Source: Longimicrobiales bacterium (GTDB lineage: Bacteria; Gemmatimonadota; Gemmatimonadetes; Longimicrobiales; Gaopeijiaceae). Taken from it: DNA of 43,717 bases. Made by a program: the position numbers and the translations under genes. Shown here in pieces: positions 33,833-41,098 of the stretch. How positions within the stretch are numbered: position 1 is the stretch's first letter; the number at the start of each line of letters is the position of its first letter. The notes under the pieces were generated by a model. That model made no database searches. It worked only from the letters and a program-made list of their open reading frames with translations, and was not told the DNA's origin. The stretch is taken from contig JANQNV010000307.1 of NCBI GenBank assembly GCA_028279425.1, positions 1-43,717 on the forward strand, in the 5' to 3' direction.

Positions 33833-35448
33833 GACTCGCGATCCCGTTACCGCTCCTGCTCGCCAGCGCCGTCTCTGCCCAGGAGCCCACCCCGCCCCCC
33901 GTCCGAGACGGAGCCCGCGACACGGCGGTCGCGCTTACTCGCGAGGCGGGGCGAGCTCTGGCGACGGCACGACCGGTGGTCTCCCGGGTCGAGTACGCCT
34001 TCTCCCGACTCGAGCGGCTCGCGGATGCGCTCGGGGTGACGTTGACTCCTCCCGAGCCGGACTCGACGCCACCCGAGGCCACCTTCGCGCGGCTCGCTAG
34101 GGACGGTGAAAGGCACGAGGCCCGGGAAGCCGGAGTGCGCGCCGACAGCGCCTCGCGGCGTCGCGACATCTGGCGGCGGGTCGCACTCCGGGAGATCGGC
34201 GAGACCCTCGCCCCCCTCGAGGCGCTGGCGTTTGCCGATTCCCTCGGCGGGTTGCCGGAAGCCGTCTCCAGTATCCTCTCATGGCGAGACCTCACGGACG
34301 GGGTCGACGAGATCCTCGCCTGGGTCGAGGAGACGATCGACGACCCCGTGAGGCGGCAGGAGACGCACGTCGAGGTGCTGCGACTCCTGGCATATTGCGC
34401 CCCCGACCAAGCCTGGAGCCGGGTGTCGGGTCTGGAGCCTGTCGACCGTGCCCGGGTCGGTATTGCGATTCTTCATGGCTCCCGAGTGCCGGCCGGGATC
34501 GCGGGATCGGTCGCCCGAGAGGTCGAGTCCGATCTGCGAACGCTGGACGTGGGGGAGACGTCTTTGGGTCTGCAGGCGGGCCTGCGGCAGGGGTGTAGCC
34601 GAAAGAGACTGACGTTTTGCACGTTGGAGGCTCCCGCCGGGATTCGCTGGGTGGACTTCCTCAACGACATGGGACGGGGGGATTGGGACGTCGCCCTCGA
34701 ACGGCGCCGCGAGTGGATGGAGTGGATCGCGCCCGACTCCCTGCGCGCCCTCGAGGCGTACGGGCTCAGCCGTTCGCATTGTCGATGGATGTCGTGCGAT
34801 CTGGCTCCTTTTGATTCGCTCTTCAACGCGTGGATACCGGGCATCGAAGACGCATCGGCCCGGGCGGAGCCGGGCGAAGCACGTGACCTGCTTCTGCTGC
34901 GTATCGCGACGCTCTGGGCCGCGCGGGACCCCCGACGGGCGGGGTCGTTCGCCGCCTTGATCGACTCGCCGAAGCACCGGGTCAATGCCGTCAACGAACT
35001 CGTCCGGTCGGCGTGGGAGGTCGCGCCCCTGACGGCCGTCGCGGTGCACCGCGAGCTGATGACCACCTACCCGGCGACGGCCCGGACCCATCTGCTTCTC
35101 GTACAGATGGGTCGACTCGATGAGGCGAACAGAGTCCTCGATGCGATGGAAGGCAATGCGCGCCTCGTCACTCGGCTCGAATGGGCGGCTCGGCTACTCG
35201 ACGCAGGTCGGTGGTCGGAGGCGCACGACATCGTCGCCGAGGCCCTTACAGAGTGGCAACCGTCGACCGTGCTCTTCCGAATTCCTGCGAAGGTCGGCGT
35301 TCTCATTCGGCAGGCCGGGCTCGTGGAGCCCTACCTCGCTCGGGTGCGCGCGTCTCCGGACCCTTTGTCTCGGGCCATCGCCCTCACCGCGCTGATCCCG
35401 GCGTTCCACGACCCGTTCGCGCCGGTTCCTACCCGATTCGACGACTGA
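33826..35448 (+). CDS. Secreted helical-repeat protein B of a tandem paralogous pair
   Basis: Protein of 540 residues starting at GTG 33826 (or 33829), overlapping the end of protein A. A short signal peptide (RLAIPLPLLLASAVSAQ) is followed by helical repeats. Matches to protein A: LGVTLTPPEPDS, CSRKRLTFC, SLFNAWIPGIED, TLWAARDPRRAG and RLEWAARLLDAGRWSEA. This is a tandem duplication that has diverged widely. Both would act in the periplasm or outside, perhaps as a complex; no known family is recognised. A 16-bp palindrome follows the stop directly. Confidence 0.7.
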   Translation: MVRLAIPLPLLLASAVSAQEPTPPPVRDGARDTAVALTREAGRALATARPVVSRVEYAFSRLERLADALGVTLTPPEPDSTPPEATFARLARDGERHEAREAGVRADSASRRRDIWRRVALREIGETLAPLEALAFADSLGGLPEAVSSILSWRDLTDGVDEILAWVEETIDDPVRRQETHVEVLRLLAYCAPDQAWSRVSGLEPVDRARVGIAILHGSRVPAGIAGSVAREVESDLRTLDVGETSLGLQAGLRQGCSRKRLTFCTLEAPAGIRWVDFLNDMGRGDWDVALERRREWMEWIAPDSLRALEAYGLSRSHCRWMSCDLAPFDSLFNAWIPGIEDASARAEPGEARDLLLLRIATLWAARDPRRAGSFAALIDSPKHRVNAVNELVRSAWEVAPLTAVAVHRELMTTYPATARTHLLLVQMGRLDEANRVLDAMEGNARLVTRLEWAARLLDAGRWSEAHDIVAEALTEWQPSTVLFRIPAKVGVLIRQAGLVEPYLARVRASPDPLSRAIALTALIPAFHDPFAPVPTRFDD

Positions 35449-35464
35449 GGCGGGCGCGCCCGCC
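35449..35464. terminator. Perfect 16-bp palindrome between convergent genes
   Basis: GGCGGGCGCGCCCGCC begins right after the TGA of the secreted protein B gene and lies 18 bases from the end of the convergent M20 gene. It could fold into a GGCGGG/CCCGCC hairpin with a CGCG loop and act as a bidirectional terminator. It has no T-run. Confidence 0.4.
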
Positions 35465-35482
35465 CGCGGCGAAGGAGAAGCT

Positions 35483-36676
35483 CTACAGCGCCGGGAGGGC
35501 GAACGTCTGCCCACTCGCCAGCGCCGCCCCACCGACCTCGGCGACTTCGGCGAGCCACGACGCGCCCCACGCGAGCGCCGACTCGTCGAAGGCGAACTTG
35601 GTCGAGTGGGCGGGAAAATTGCGCTGCCCCGCGATCTGGCTTCCGAAGCGCACGTAACAGCCTGGGACTTCACGCAGGTAGTAGGCGAAGTCCTCGCCAC
35701 CCATGTTGGCCTGGCGCAGTTCGTCGACCGCGCCTTCCCCGACCACGCGGACGGCGGCCTCTCGTGCGACGGCGGTGGCGTTGGGCGCGTTGTGCAGGGC
35801 CGGCGTGCCGGCGGTGAAGGTCACGGTGGCCTCGGCGGCGTGCGTGCTGGCGACCGACTCCGCGATCCGTCGGATCGCCGCCCGGAAGTGGTCGCGCACC
35901 ACCGGGCGCAGCGTCCGGATCGTTCCCTCGAGGTAGGCCTGGCCGGCGATCGCGTTGGCCACCGTCCCGGCATCGAATCGACCGACCGACACGACGGCCG
36001 GGTCGGCCGGGTCGACCTCGCGCGAGACGATCGTCTGGATCGCCATCACCATGAGGCTGCCCACCACCACCGCGTCGACGGTCTCGTGTGGACGGGCCGC
36101 GTGGCCCCCTTGGCCTCCGATCTCGATCCGGAAGGTGTCGGTGGAGGCGTTGACCGCTCCTTCGGTCACGATCAGTGAACCGGGTGCGAAGCGGCGGTCG
36201 AGGTGTCCCCCGAAGATGAGCCCCACCCCCTCGAGCACCCCCTCGTCGATCATCGCCTTCGCGCCCTCACCGGTCTCTTCGGCGGGTTGGAAGATGAGAC
36301 GGATCGGAGCCGGACGAGCCGTCGCCCGGAGGAGGACTTCGGCGGCACCCAGGAGCATACTGGTGTGCCCATCGTGACCGCAGGCATGCATCACCCCGGG
36401 GCGACTCGACGCGAAGGGGAGCCCGGTCTCCTCCAGAATCGGCAGGGCGTCCAGGTCGGCCCGCAGCGCGACGTGGGCAACGCCCTCGGGGCCGGGGAGT
36501 TCGCCCACGATCCCCGTACCGGCCATGCGCCGATGGGGGATCCCGAGGCGGGTCAGTGCCTCCTCCACGCGGGAGCAGGTGCGCTCCTCCTCCCAGCTGA
36601 GTTCGGGGTGCTGGTGGAGGTCGCGCCGAAGGGACACCATCCGCTCGAAGAGCGATTCGTCGACTCTGCTGGCCAT
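35483..36676 (-). CDS. M20 family metallo-amidohydrolase
   Basis: Peptidase M20D-like amidohydrolase, 397 residues, cytosolic. The metal and catalytic motifs are complete: RRDLHQHPELSWEE near the start, ADLDALP (73-79), HACGHDGHT (97-105), catalytic EE at 133-134 (PAEETGEGA), and GGQGGHAARP in the dimerisation domain. GGHLDRRFAPGS replaces the usual GLHV form, as in one branch of the family. Such enzymes hydrolyse N-acyl amino acids or aromatic amides; the substrate here is not predictable. ATG at 36676 was chosen because upstream codons add only non-conserved sequence. A TATACT box is visible about 63 bases upstream on the minus strand. Confidence 0.9.
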   Translation of the reverse strand: MASRVDESLFERMVSLRRDLHQHPELSWEEERTCSRVEEALTRLGIPHRRMAGTGIVGELPGPEGVAHVALRADLDALPILEETGLPFASSRPGVMHACGHDGHTSMLLGAAEVLLRATARPAPIRLIFQPAEETGEGAKAMIDEGVLEGVGLIFGGHLDRRFAPGSLIVTEGAVNASTDTFRIEIGGQGGHAARPHETVDAVVVGSLMVMAIQTIVSREVDPADPAVVSVGRFDAGTVANAIAGQAYLEGTIRTLRPVVRDHFRAAIRRIAESVASTHAAEATVTFTAGTPALHNAPNATAVAREAAVRVVGEGAVDELRQANMGGEDFAYYLREVPGCYVRFGSQIAGQRNFPAHSTKFAFDESALAWGASWLAEVAEVGGAALASGQTFALPAL

Positions 36677-36878
36677 GGGGTGTGTTCCGGTTCGTTTCGT
36701 TCGAGCGAGCGGCCCGCTCGCGGCCCGGATCAGTATAGGCCCCTGCGACGCATCGGTGCCTCCGACATGGACGCCGCCCGGGGGGACGGCCAAGTTGGGG
36801 CGCACGGCTCCCGGGGTGGGACCCGGGTAGTGGTCCAGGAAGTTCAGCGCATCGACGGTGCACGCACCGCCTTTCGAG

Positions 36879-39590
36879 CTAGTCTCCCTTCATCGTCGCA
36901 GCAGGATCGACGGTCAACGCGCGGCGGATCGGCACGAAACACGCCGCGGTGCCCGCGCACGTGAGCAGCACCGCCACGACCCCGAGTGCGCGCAGGGCGT
37001 TGGAGGTATCGCCACCCCGGAAGGCGGCGAGTGCGACGATCGATCCGAGAGCGACGCCAGCGAGCAGCTGAAGGACGGCTCGCCGAAACACGATCTCGAC
37101 GATGCGCCGCCGCGAGGCCCCGACCGCGAGGCGGATGGCGATCTCGCGACTGCGCCTCGACACGGTGAACGACATGAGGGCGTAGATGCCCGCCACCGAC
37201 AACATGAGCACGATGGCGGCCATGGCGACGACGATCCATCCCGCGAGCCGCTCACCCGTATGCACGGGAGCCCAGGCGTCGGCCGCGGTGGCGATCTCCG
37301 AGAGGCGCAGGTCGGGGTCGATGGCGCCGGCGATCTCGTACAGATGGCTCGCCGAGAGCCCCCCCTCGTCCGACATGCGCACGAAGAGTTGCGTAGCGGG
37401 GGCCTGGGGCATGCCCACGAGACCGACGGTCCGCGGCGACGCGGGGGCCACGGAGAGGGGAGCGTAGAGCGCGGGGTGCACGCCCGGTCCGAAGGCGTCG
37501 ATGCCCGGATCGCGCACGACGCCCACGATCTGCACCGCCTCCCCCTCGTCGAAGAGGCTCACCCCGTCGGATTCGCCGCGGCGCTTCGGGAAGCGCACCG
37601 TCGCGCCCACTGGATTCCGCCCTGCGAAGCGGCGCTCGGCGAAGGTCTCGTTGACCACGACCGCGCGGCCTTCGGCGAAGAAGTCGGAGCTCTGGAGCGG
37701 GCGGCCCGCGACCGTCGTGGCGCCGATCAGGTCGAGGTAGTGAGGGTCGACGAGCAGGATCCGCACGGAGCCCGAAGTGCCCTCGCCGGAGCGGTCGTCG
37801 ACCACCTCGGCGGGCACGTTGAGATGGTTCATGGCCGACAACCCGCTCGCCAGCGCCGCGCCGCGTACGTCGCGACGCTGAGCGATCTGGTCTCGGACGG
37901 TCTCGAAGAGCCGACTCGATTCGTCGAGAAACACCTCGTGCTCGTCGAGCGTGCGCGGGGGTGCGACGGGGTCCCGTCCCAGCTGAGCGGTCAGGAACGC
38001 GTCGGCGGGGAAGCCTGAATCGACCGGGTTTGCGAAGGCCTCCGTGGCCTGCGCCACGGCGACCGGGAGGAAGGCGACGGTCAGCGCCACCTGCAACACG
38101 ATCACCGCGGTCCAGACACCGCCGAAGTTCAGGCGTCCGACCCCCGACCCGCCCTGGCCCAGCCGCGGCTGGACATGGCCTCCCGTGGCCTTCAGCGCCG
38201 GGACCACGCCCACGAGGACGGCCCCTGCGACGGCGAGGCCGACCCCGTACATCAGGGTGGTCGACGACAGGTTGTCGTCCCACCAGAAGGGGGGCTGCGG
38301 CGCCTGCTGGACCTGGAAGAACAGCTGTGCGATGCGCCCCAGCGACCACCAAGCGAGAAACATGCCGAGCCCCGTCGCCCCGCCGACGAGCACCAGGGCC
38401 TCGGCGAACAGCTGCATCACGATGCGTCTTCGGCTGGCCCCGAGGGAGCGCCGGATGGCGATCTCACCCTCGCGCGTAACGGTCCTCGCGAAGACGAGCG
38501 TCGCGACGTTGACACACGCCACGGCGAGCAGAAGGGCGAAGACGATGCCGACGCCGGAGAGGATCAGGGCGTTTACTCCCGACGAAGCGCGATCCGCGAA
38601 GCTCTCGACCCGAGGGGTCAGGCGCGCGTAGACCTCGGGATGCTCGTCGGCCAGGCGACGGCCCACCGCATCGAGTTCGACCTGGACCGATGCGAGCGTG
38701 GCACCCGTCGCGAGCCGAGCGACGACGCTCGCACGCCCGGCGGTGGTGGGCTGAAAGGCGCTGCTGTCGGCTCGCATGGCGACCCAGGCGTCCTGCATCA
38801 GGGGGAAGCCGTAGCCCTCGGGCATCACGCCGACGACGGTGGTCGGCACTCCGCCGAGTCGTACGGTACGACCGATCGGGTCGGGGTCTTCCTGCAGCAC
38901 CGACTGCCAGACCGAGTAGCCCAGGACGACGGTCGCGGGGGCGTCGGGCCGCGCATCGGCGTCGATCAGCGCGCGGCCGAGAAGCGGCGGCACCCGGGTC
39001 AGGTCGAAGGCTTCTCGGCTCGTTCGCGCCAGACTCACCGTTCCGACCTCGCCGCGGTCCGTCACGATCCCCTGTTCGAGGGTGCGGTAGGCGGCCAGAT
39101 CATCCAGCGCGCCGAGGGCGTCGCGCCAGATCTCGAGGTCGTAGAGCGTGGGCGCTGTGCGTTCACCGGCCTCGGTGTCGACCTGCACCACGCGCACGAT
39201 GCGCTCGCCCTCGTCGAGGGGGAGCGTCGGCATCAGCATGTCGCGTACGAACTCCGACGCACCCACCCCGATCGAGCTCGCCACGGTGATGGCGATGCCG
39301 CCCACGAGGGTGAGCATCGGGTATTTCACCAGCATTCTCACGCCGAGGCGCAGGTCGAGCGAGAGCGATGCGTGGGCGGCCGATATGGTGTCGCGGGCGC
39401 GCTCCCACGTCAGGCGGGTCGCGATGGCCGCGACCTGGCCTGCGTACCAGAGTCCGGTGGCGACCGGGCCCGCGTCGCTCCGGCGCTCCCGATACACCTC
39501 GTCGAGATCCCCGACGATCCCCTCACCGAGGTCGCCGGGCACGGAGCGCTCCAGGAGCCTCCGCAGCAGCCTCGGGGGCGAGGGCGTCAC
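36879..39590 (-). CDS. ADOP family MacB/FtsX-like permease (module 3)
   Basis: Protein of 903 residues from GTG 39590, overlapping the PadR TGA (GTGA). A permease-prefix segment (RLLRRLLERSVPGDLGEGI) is followed by a MacB-like core and two FtsX blocks; the second ends ACFVPIRRALTVDPAATM. The first membrane block reads LTLVGGIAITVASSIGVGA, less hydrophobic than in modules 1 and 2. No ATPase gene is adjacent. It is separated from the M20 gene by 202 bases in which I see no gene. Confidence 0.9.
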   Translation of the reverse strand: MTPSPPRLLRRLLERSVPGDLGEGIVGDLDEVYRERRSDAGPVATGLWYAGQVAAIATRLTWERARDTISAAHASLSLDLRLGVRMLVKYPMLTLVGGIAITVASSIGVGASEFVRDMLMPTLPLDEGERIVRVVQVDTEAGERTAPTLYDLEIWRDALGALDDLAAYRTLEQGIVTDRGEVGTVSLARTSREAFDLTRVPPLLGRALIDADARPDAPATVVLGYSVWQSVLQEDPDPIGRTVRLGGVPTTVVGVMPEGYGFPLMQDAWVAMRADSSAFQPTTAGRASVVARLATGATLASVQVELDAVGRRLADEHPEVYARLTPRVESFADRASSGVNALILSGVGIVFALLLAVACVNVATLVFARTVTREGEIAIRRSLGASRRRIVMQLFAEALVLVGGATGLGMFLAWWSLGRIAQLFFQVQQAPQPPFWWDDNLSSTTLMYGVGLAVAGAVLVGVVPALKATGGHVQPRLGQGGSGVGRLNFGGVWTAVIVLQVALTVAFLPVAVAQATEAFANPVDSGFPADAFLTAQLGRDPVAPPRTLDEHEVFLDESSRLFETVRDQIAQRRDVRGAALASGLSAMNHLNVPAEVVDDRSGEGTSGSVRILLVDPHYLDLIGATTVAGRPLQSSDFFAEGRAVVVNETFAERRFAGRNPVGATVRFPKRRGESDGVSLFDEGEAVQIVGVVRDPGIDAFGPGVHPALYAPLSVAPASPRTVGLVGMPQAPATQLFVRMSDEGGLSASHLYEIAGAIDPDLRLSEIATAADAWAPVHTGERLAGWIVVAMAAIVLMLSVAGIYALMSFTVSRRSREIAIRLAVGASRRRIVEIVFRRAVLQLLAGVALGSIVALAAFRGGDTSNALRALGVVAVLLTCAGTAACFVPIRRALTVDPAATMKGD

Positions 39591-39919
39591 GACGGCCGCC
39601 CGACGGTGTCGGGATCGAGGTCTTCCCACATGCGGTCCATGGCGAGGCGGGCCTCCCGCAGGAGGGCAGCGCCCTCGGCTTCGACCCTCACGCATCGCCG
39701 AGCCTTGCCCCCCCGCGCCCCCGTCGGTTCGCTCATCCACGACGACACCAGTCCGCGCTTCTCGAGGCGGCGCAGAGTGACGTAGACCGCCGCACGTGAG
39801 ACCGAGCGACCGGTGCGACGCTCGATCTCGTTCACGATCGGCACCCCGTACGCCTCGCCGTCCACGTGGAGAATCGCGAGCAGAACCATCTGTTCGAATT
39901 CGCCCATTCCCTTGGGCAT
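39587..39919 (-). CDS. PadR-family transcriptional regulator (module 3)
   Basis: Protein of 110 residues from ATG 39919, which has GGAGG five bases upstream; the alternative ATG at 39946 lacks a ribosome site. MGEFEQMVLLAILHVDGEAYG and EIERRTGRSVSRAAVYVTLRRLEKRGL form the winged helix. The C-terminus is highly basic (RGGKARRCVRVEAEG). It is coupled to the ADOP gene by GTGA. The AT-rich stretch around 40071-40095 (GTATAC, AATATT, minus-strand TTGACA) is its likely promoter but the spacing is unclear. Confidence 0.9.
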   Translation of the reverse strand: MPKGMGEFEQMVLLAILHVDGEAYGVPIVNEIERRTGRSVSRAAVYVTLRRLEKRGLVSSWMSEPTGARGGKARRCVRVEAEGAALLREARLAMDRMWEDLDPDTVGRPS

Positions 39920-39993
39920 CGCTCCCTCCTCGCGGTGTGAGCCCACGATCGGCTACGCCGCTCCGCCCTGCGCTCCGCGCACCGCCGGGTCTC

Positions 39994-40053
39994 GCCGGTC
40001 GCGGTCCCGCCGGTCGCGGTCTTGCCGTTCGCGGTCTTGCCGGTCGCGGTCTC
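39994..40053. repeat. Four tandem 15-bp repeats
   Basis: Four direct copies of a 15-base unit (consensus GCCGGTCGCGGTCTT) with one or two differences each, between the module 3 PadR gene and its presumed promoter region. Not coding. The unit length of 15 rules out a CRISPR. Possibly a slippage-prone 5' leader or a protein-binding array. Confidence 0.75.
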
Positions 40054-40215
40054 GACGAGGATGCGTCATTAAGTATACGGTGTCAACAATATTGAAGACG
40101 CGCCGGCAGTGACATCCGGTCGGTCCCGCCCCATCGTGTCGGTGTCGTGCCCGTTCGGGTGTTCGTGTTCTGGCTCGTGGGCTCGTATCGACTCCACCCC
40201 TGGGGGCTCCCGACG

Positions 40216-40665
40216 ATGGTCTTCCGCCTCGCCACCCACGCCGACGTGCCCGCGGTTCTCGCGCTACTGAGAGACGACCGCCTGGGCGTCACGAGAGAAG
40301 GGACCGAACTCGGGCCGTACCTCGCGGCCTTCGAACGAATGCGGGAAGAGGGTCGAAATCATGTGGTCGTCGGCGAGGTCGATGGCGTGGTGTCGGCCAC
40401 CTACCAGATCACGTTCATCTCCGGCCTCAGTCTCGCGGCGACGCGCCGGGCCCAGGTGGAGTCGGTGCGTGTGGCGTCGCACCTGCGCGGGCAAGGCATC
40501 GGACGCGAGATGTTTGCCGACGTGGAGGCCCGGGCCCGTGCCGCGGGGTGTGGGCTCATCCAGCTCACGATGAACGCCGCTCGTACCGACAGCGCCCGCT
40601 TCTACGAGGGCCTCGGATTCACGGCCTCGCACGTGGGCTTCAAGCTCTATCTGGGGCAGCGCTAG
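40216..40665 (+). CDS. GNAT family N-acetyltransferase
   Basis: Protein of 149 residues with the GNAT fold: VFRLATHADVPAVLALLRDD, a central beta strand HVVVGEVDGVVSATYQITF, then the acetyl-CoA-binding motif A region VESVRVASHLRGQGIGREMF (R/Q-x-x-G-x-G/A pattern) and motif B, LTMNAARTDSARFYEGLGF. It transfers an acetyl group from acetyl-CoA to an unknown amine. ATG at 40216 chosen because it begins the conserved first strand; an in-frame start at 40147 adds a Trp/Val-rich stretch with no family match. Single gene, not clearly in an operon. Confidence 0.88.
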   Translation: MVFRLATHADVPAVLALLRDDRLGVTREGTELGPYLAAFERMREEGRNHVVVGEVDGVVSATYQITFISGLSLAATRRAQVESVRVASHLRGQGIGREMFADVEARARAAGCGLIQLTMNAARTDSARFYEGLGFTASHVGFKLYLGQR

Positions 40666-40705
40666 CCGGCCGTCGTCTCCAGGTCTCTTCGCAGGCCTCT
40701 TGCAG

Positions 40706-40743
40706 ATATTCGCGTCGCGCATATATTGGCGTCACGCGAATAT
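40706..40743 (+). promoter_or_regulatory. Composite inverted/direct repeat operator of PadR-ADOP module 4
   Basis: A 10-bp arm ATATTCGCGT (40706-40715) faces a perfect inverted partner ACGCGAATAT (40734-40743) with 18 bases between. A near-copy of the first arm, ATATTGGCGT, starts at 40723, giving a direct repeat at 17-base spacing. It lies just before the Shine-Dalgarno of the module 4 PadR gene (ATG 40760). This arrangement suggests cooperative binding of repressor dimers. Confidence 0.65.
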
Positions 40744-40759
40744 TACTCGAGAGGTCCTC

Positions 40760-41095
40760 ATGTCCGACGACGTCGATCGCTTCCTGCCGCTTCGGCCGGT
40801 CGAATTCCACATCCTCCTGAGCCTCAGCGAGGGGGTGCGCCACGGGTACCGGATCATCCAGGATTCGGCCGAACGCTCGGGCGAGGCGGTCATCTCGGAT
40901 GTGGCGACGCTGTACCGAGCCCTCAAGCGGATGGTCGACCAGCAGCTGATCGAACCCGCCGAGCCGCCGGGCCAGGACCGCCGCCGGAGCCACTACTGCA
41001 TCACACCGCTCGGCCGCCGCGTCGCCGCCGCCGAAAGCGCCCGCATGGCTGCGCTTCTCCGGTCGGCCAAGGCCGCTGGGCTGCTCCCGGGCTGA
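40760..41095 (+). CDS. PadR-family transcriptional regulator (module 4)
   Basis: Protein of 111 residues from ATG 40760 with GAGAGG five bases upstream. LRPVEFHILLSLSEGVRHGYR and SDVATLYRALKRMVDQQLIE form the winged helix and RRRSHYCITPLGRRVAAAE the wing. The N-terminal sequence differs from modules 1-3 (no GEFEQ), so it belongs to a different PadR subgroup. The stop is 3 bases before the ADOP ATG. Confidence 0.9.
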   Translation: MSDDVDRFLPLRPVEFHILLSLSEGVRHGYRIIQDSAERSGEAVISDVATLYRALKRMVDQQLIEPAEPPGQDRRRSHYCITPLGRRVAAAESARMAALLRSAKAAGLLPG

Positions 41096-41098
41096 CGC

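Noticed and set aside
39994..40053. Possible CRISPR-like array
   Set aside because: Repeats are contiguous 15-base units without spacers, and there are no cas genes.
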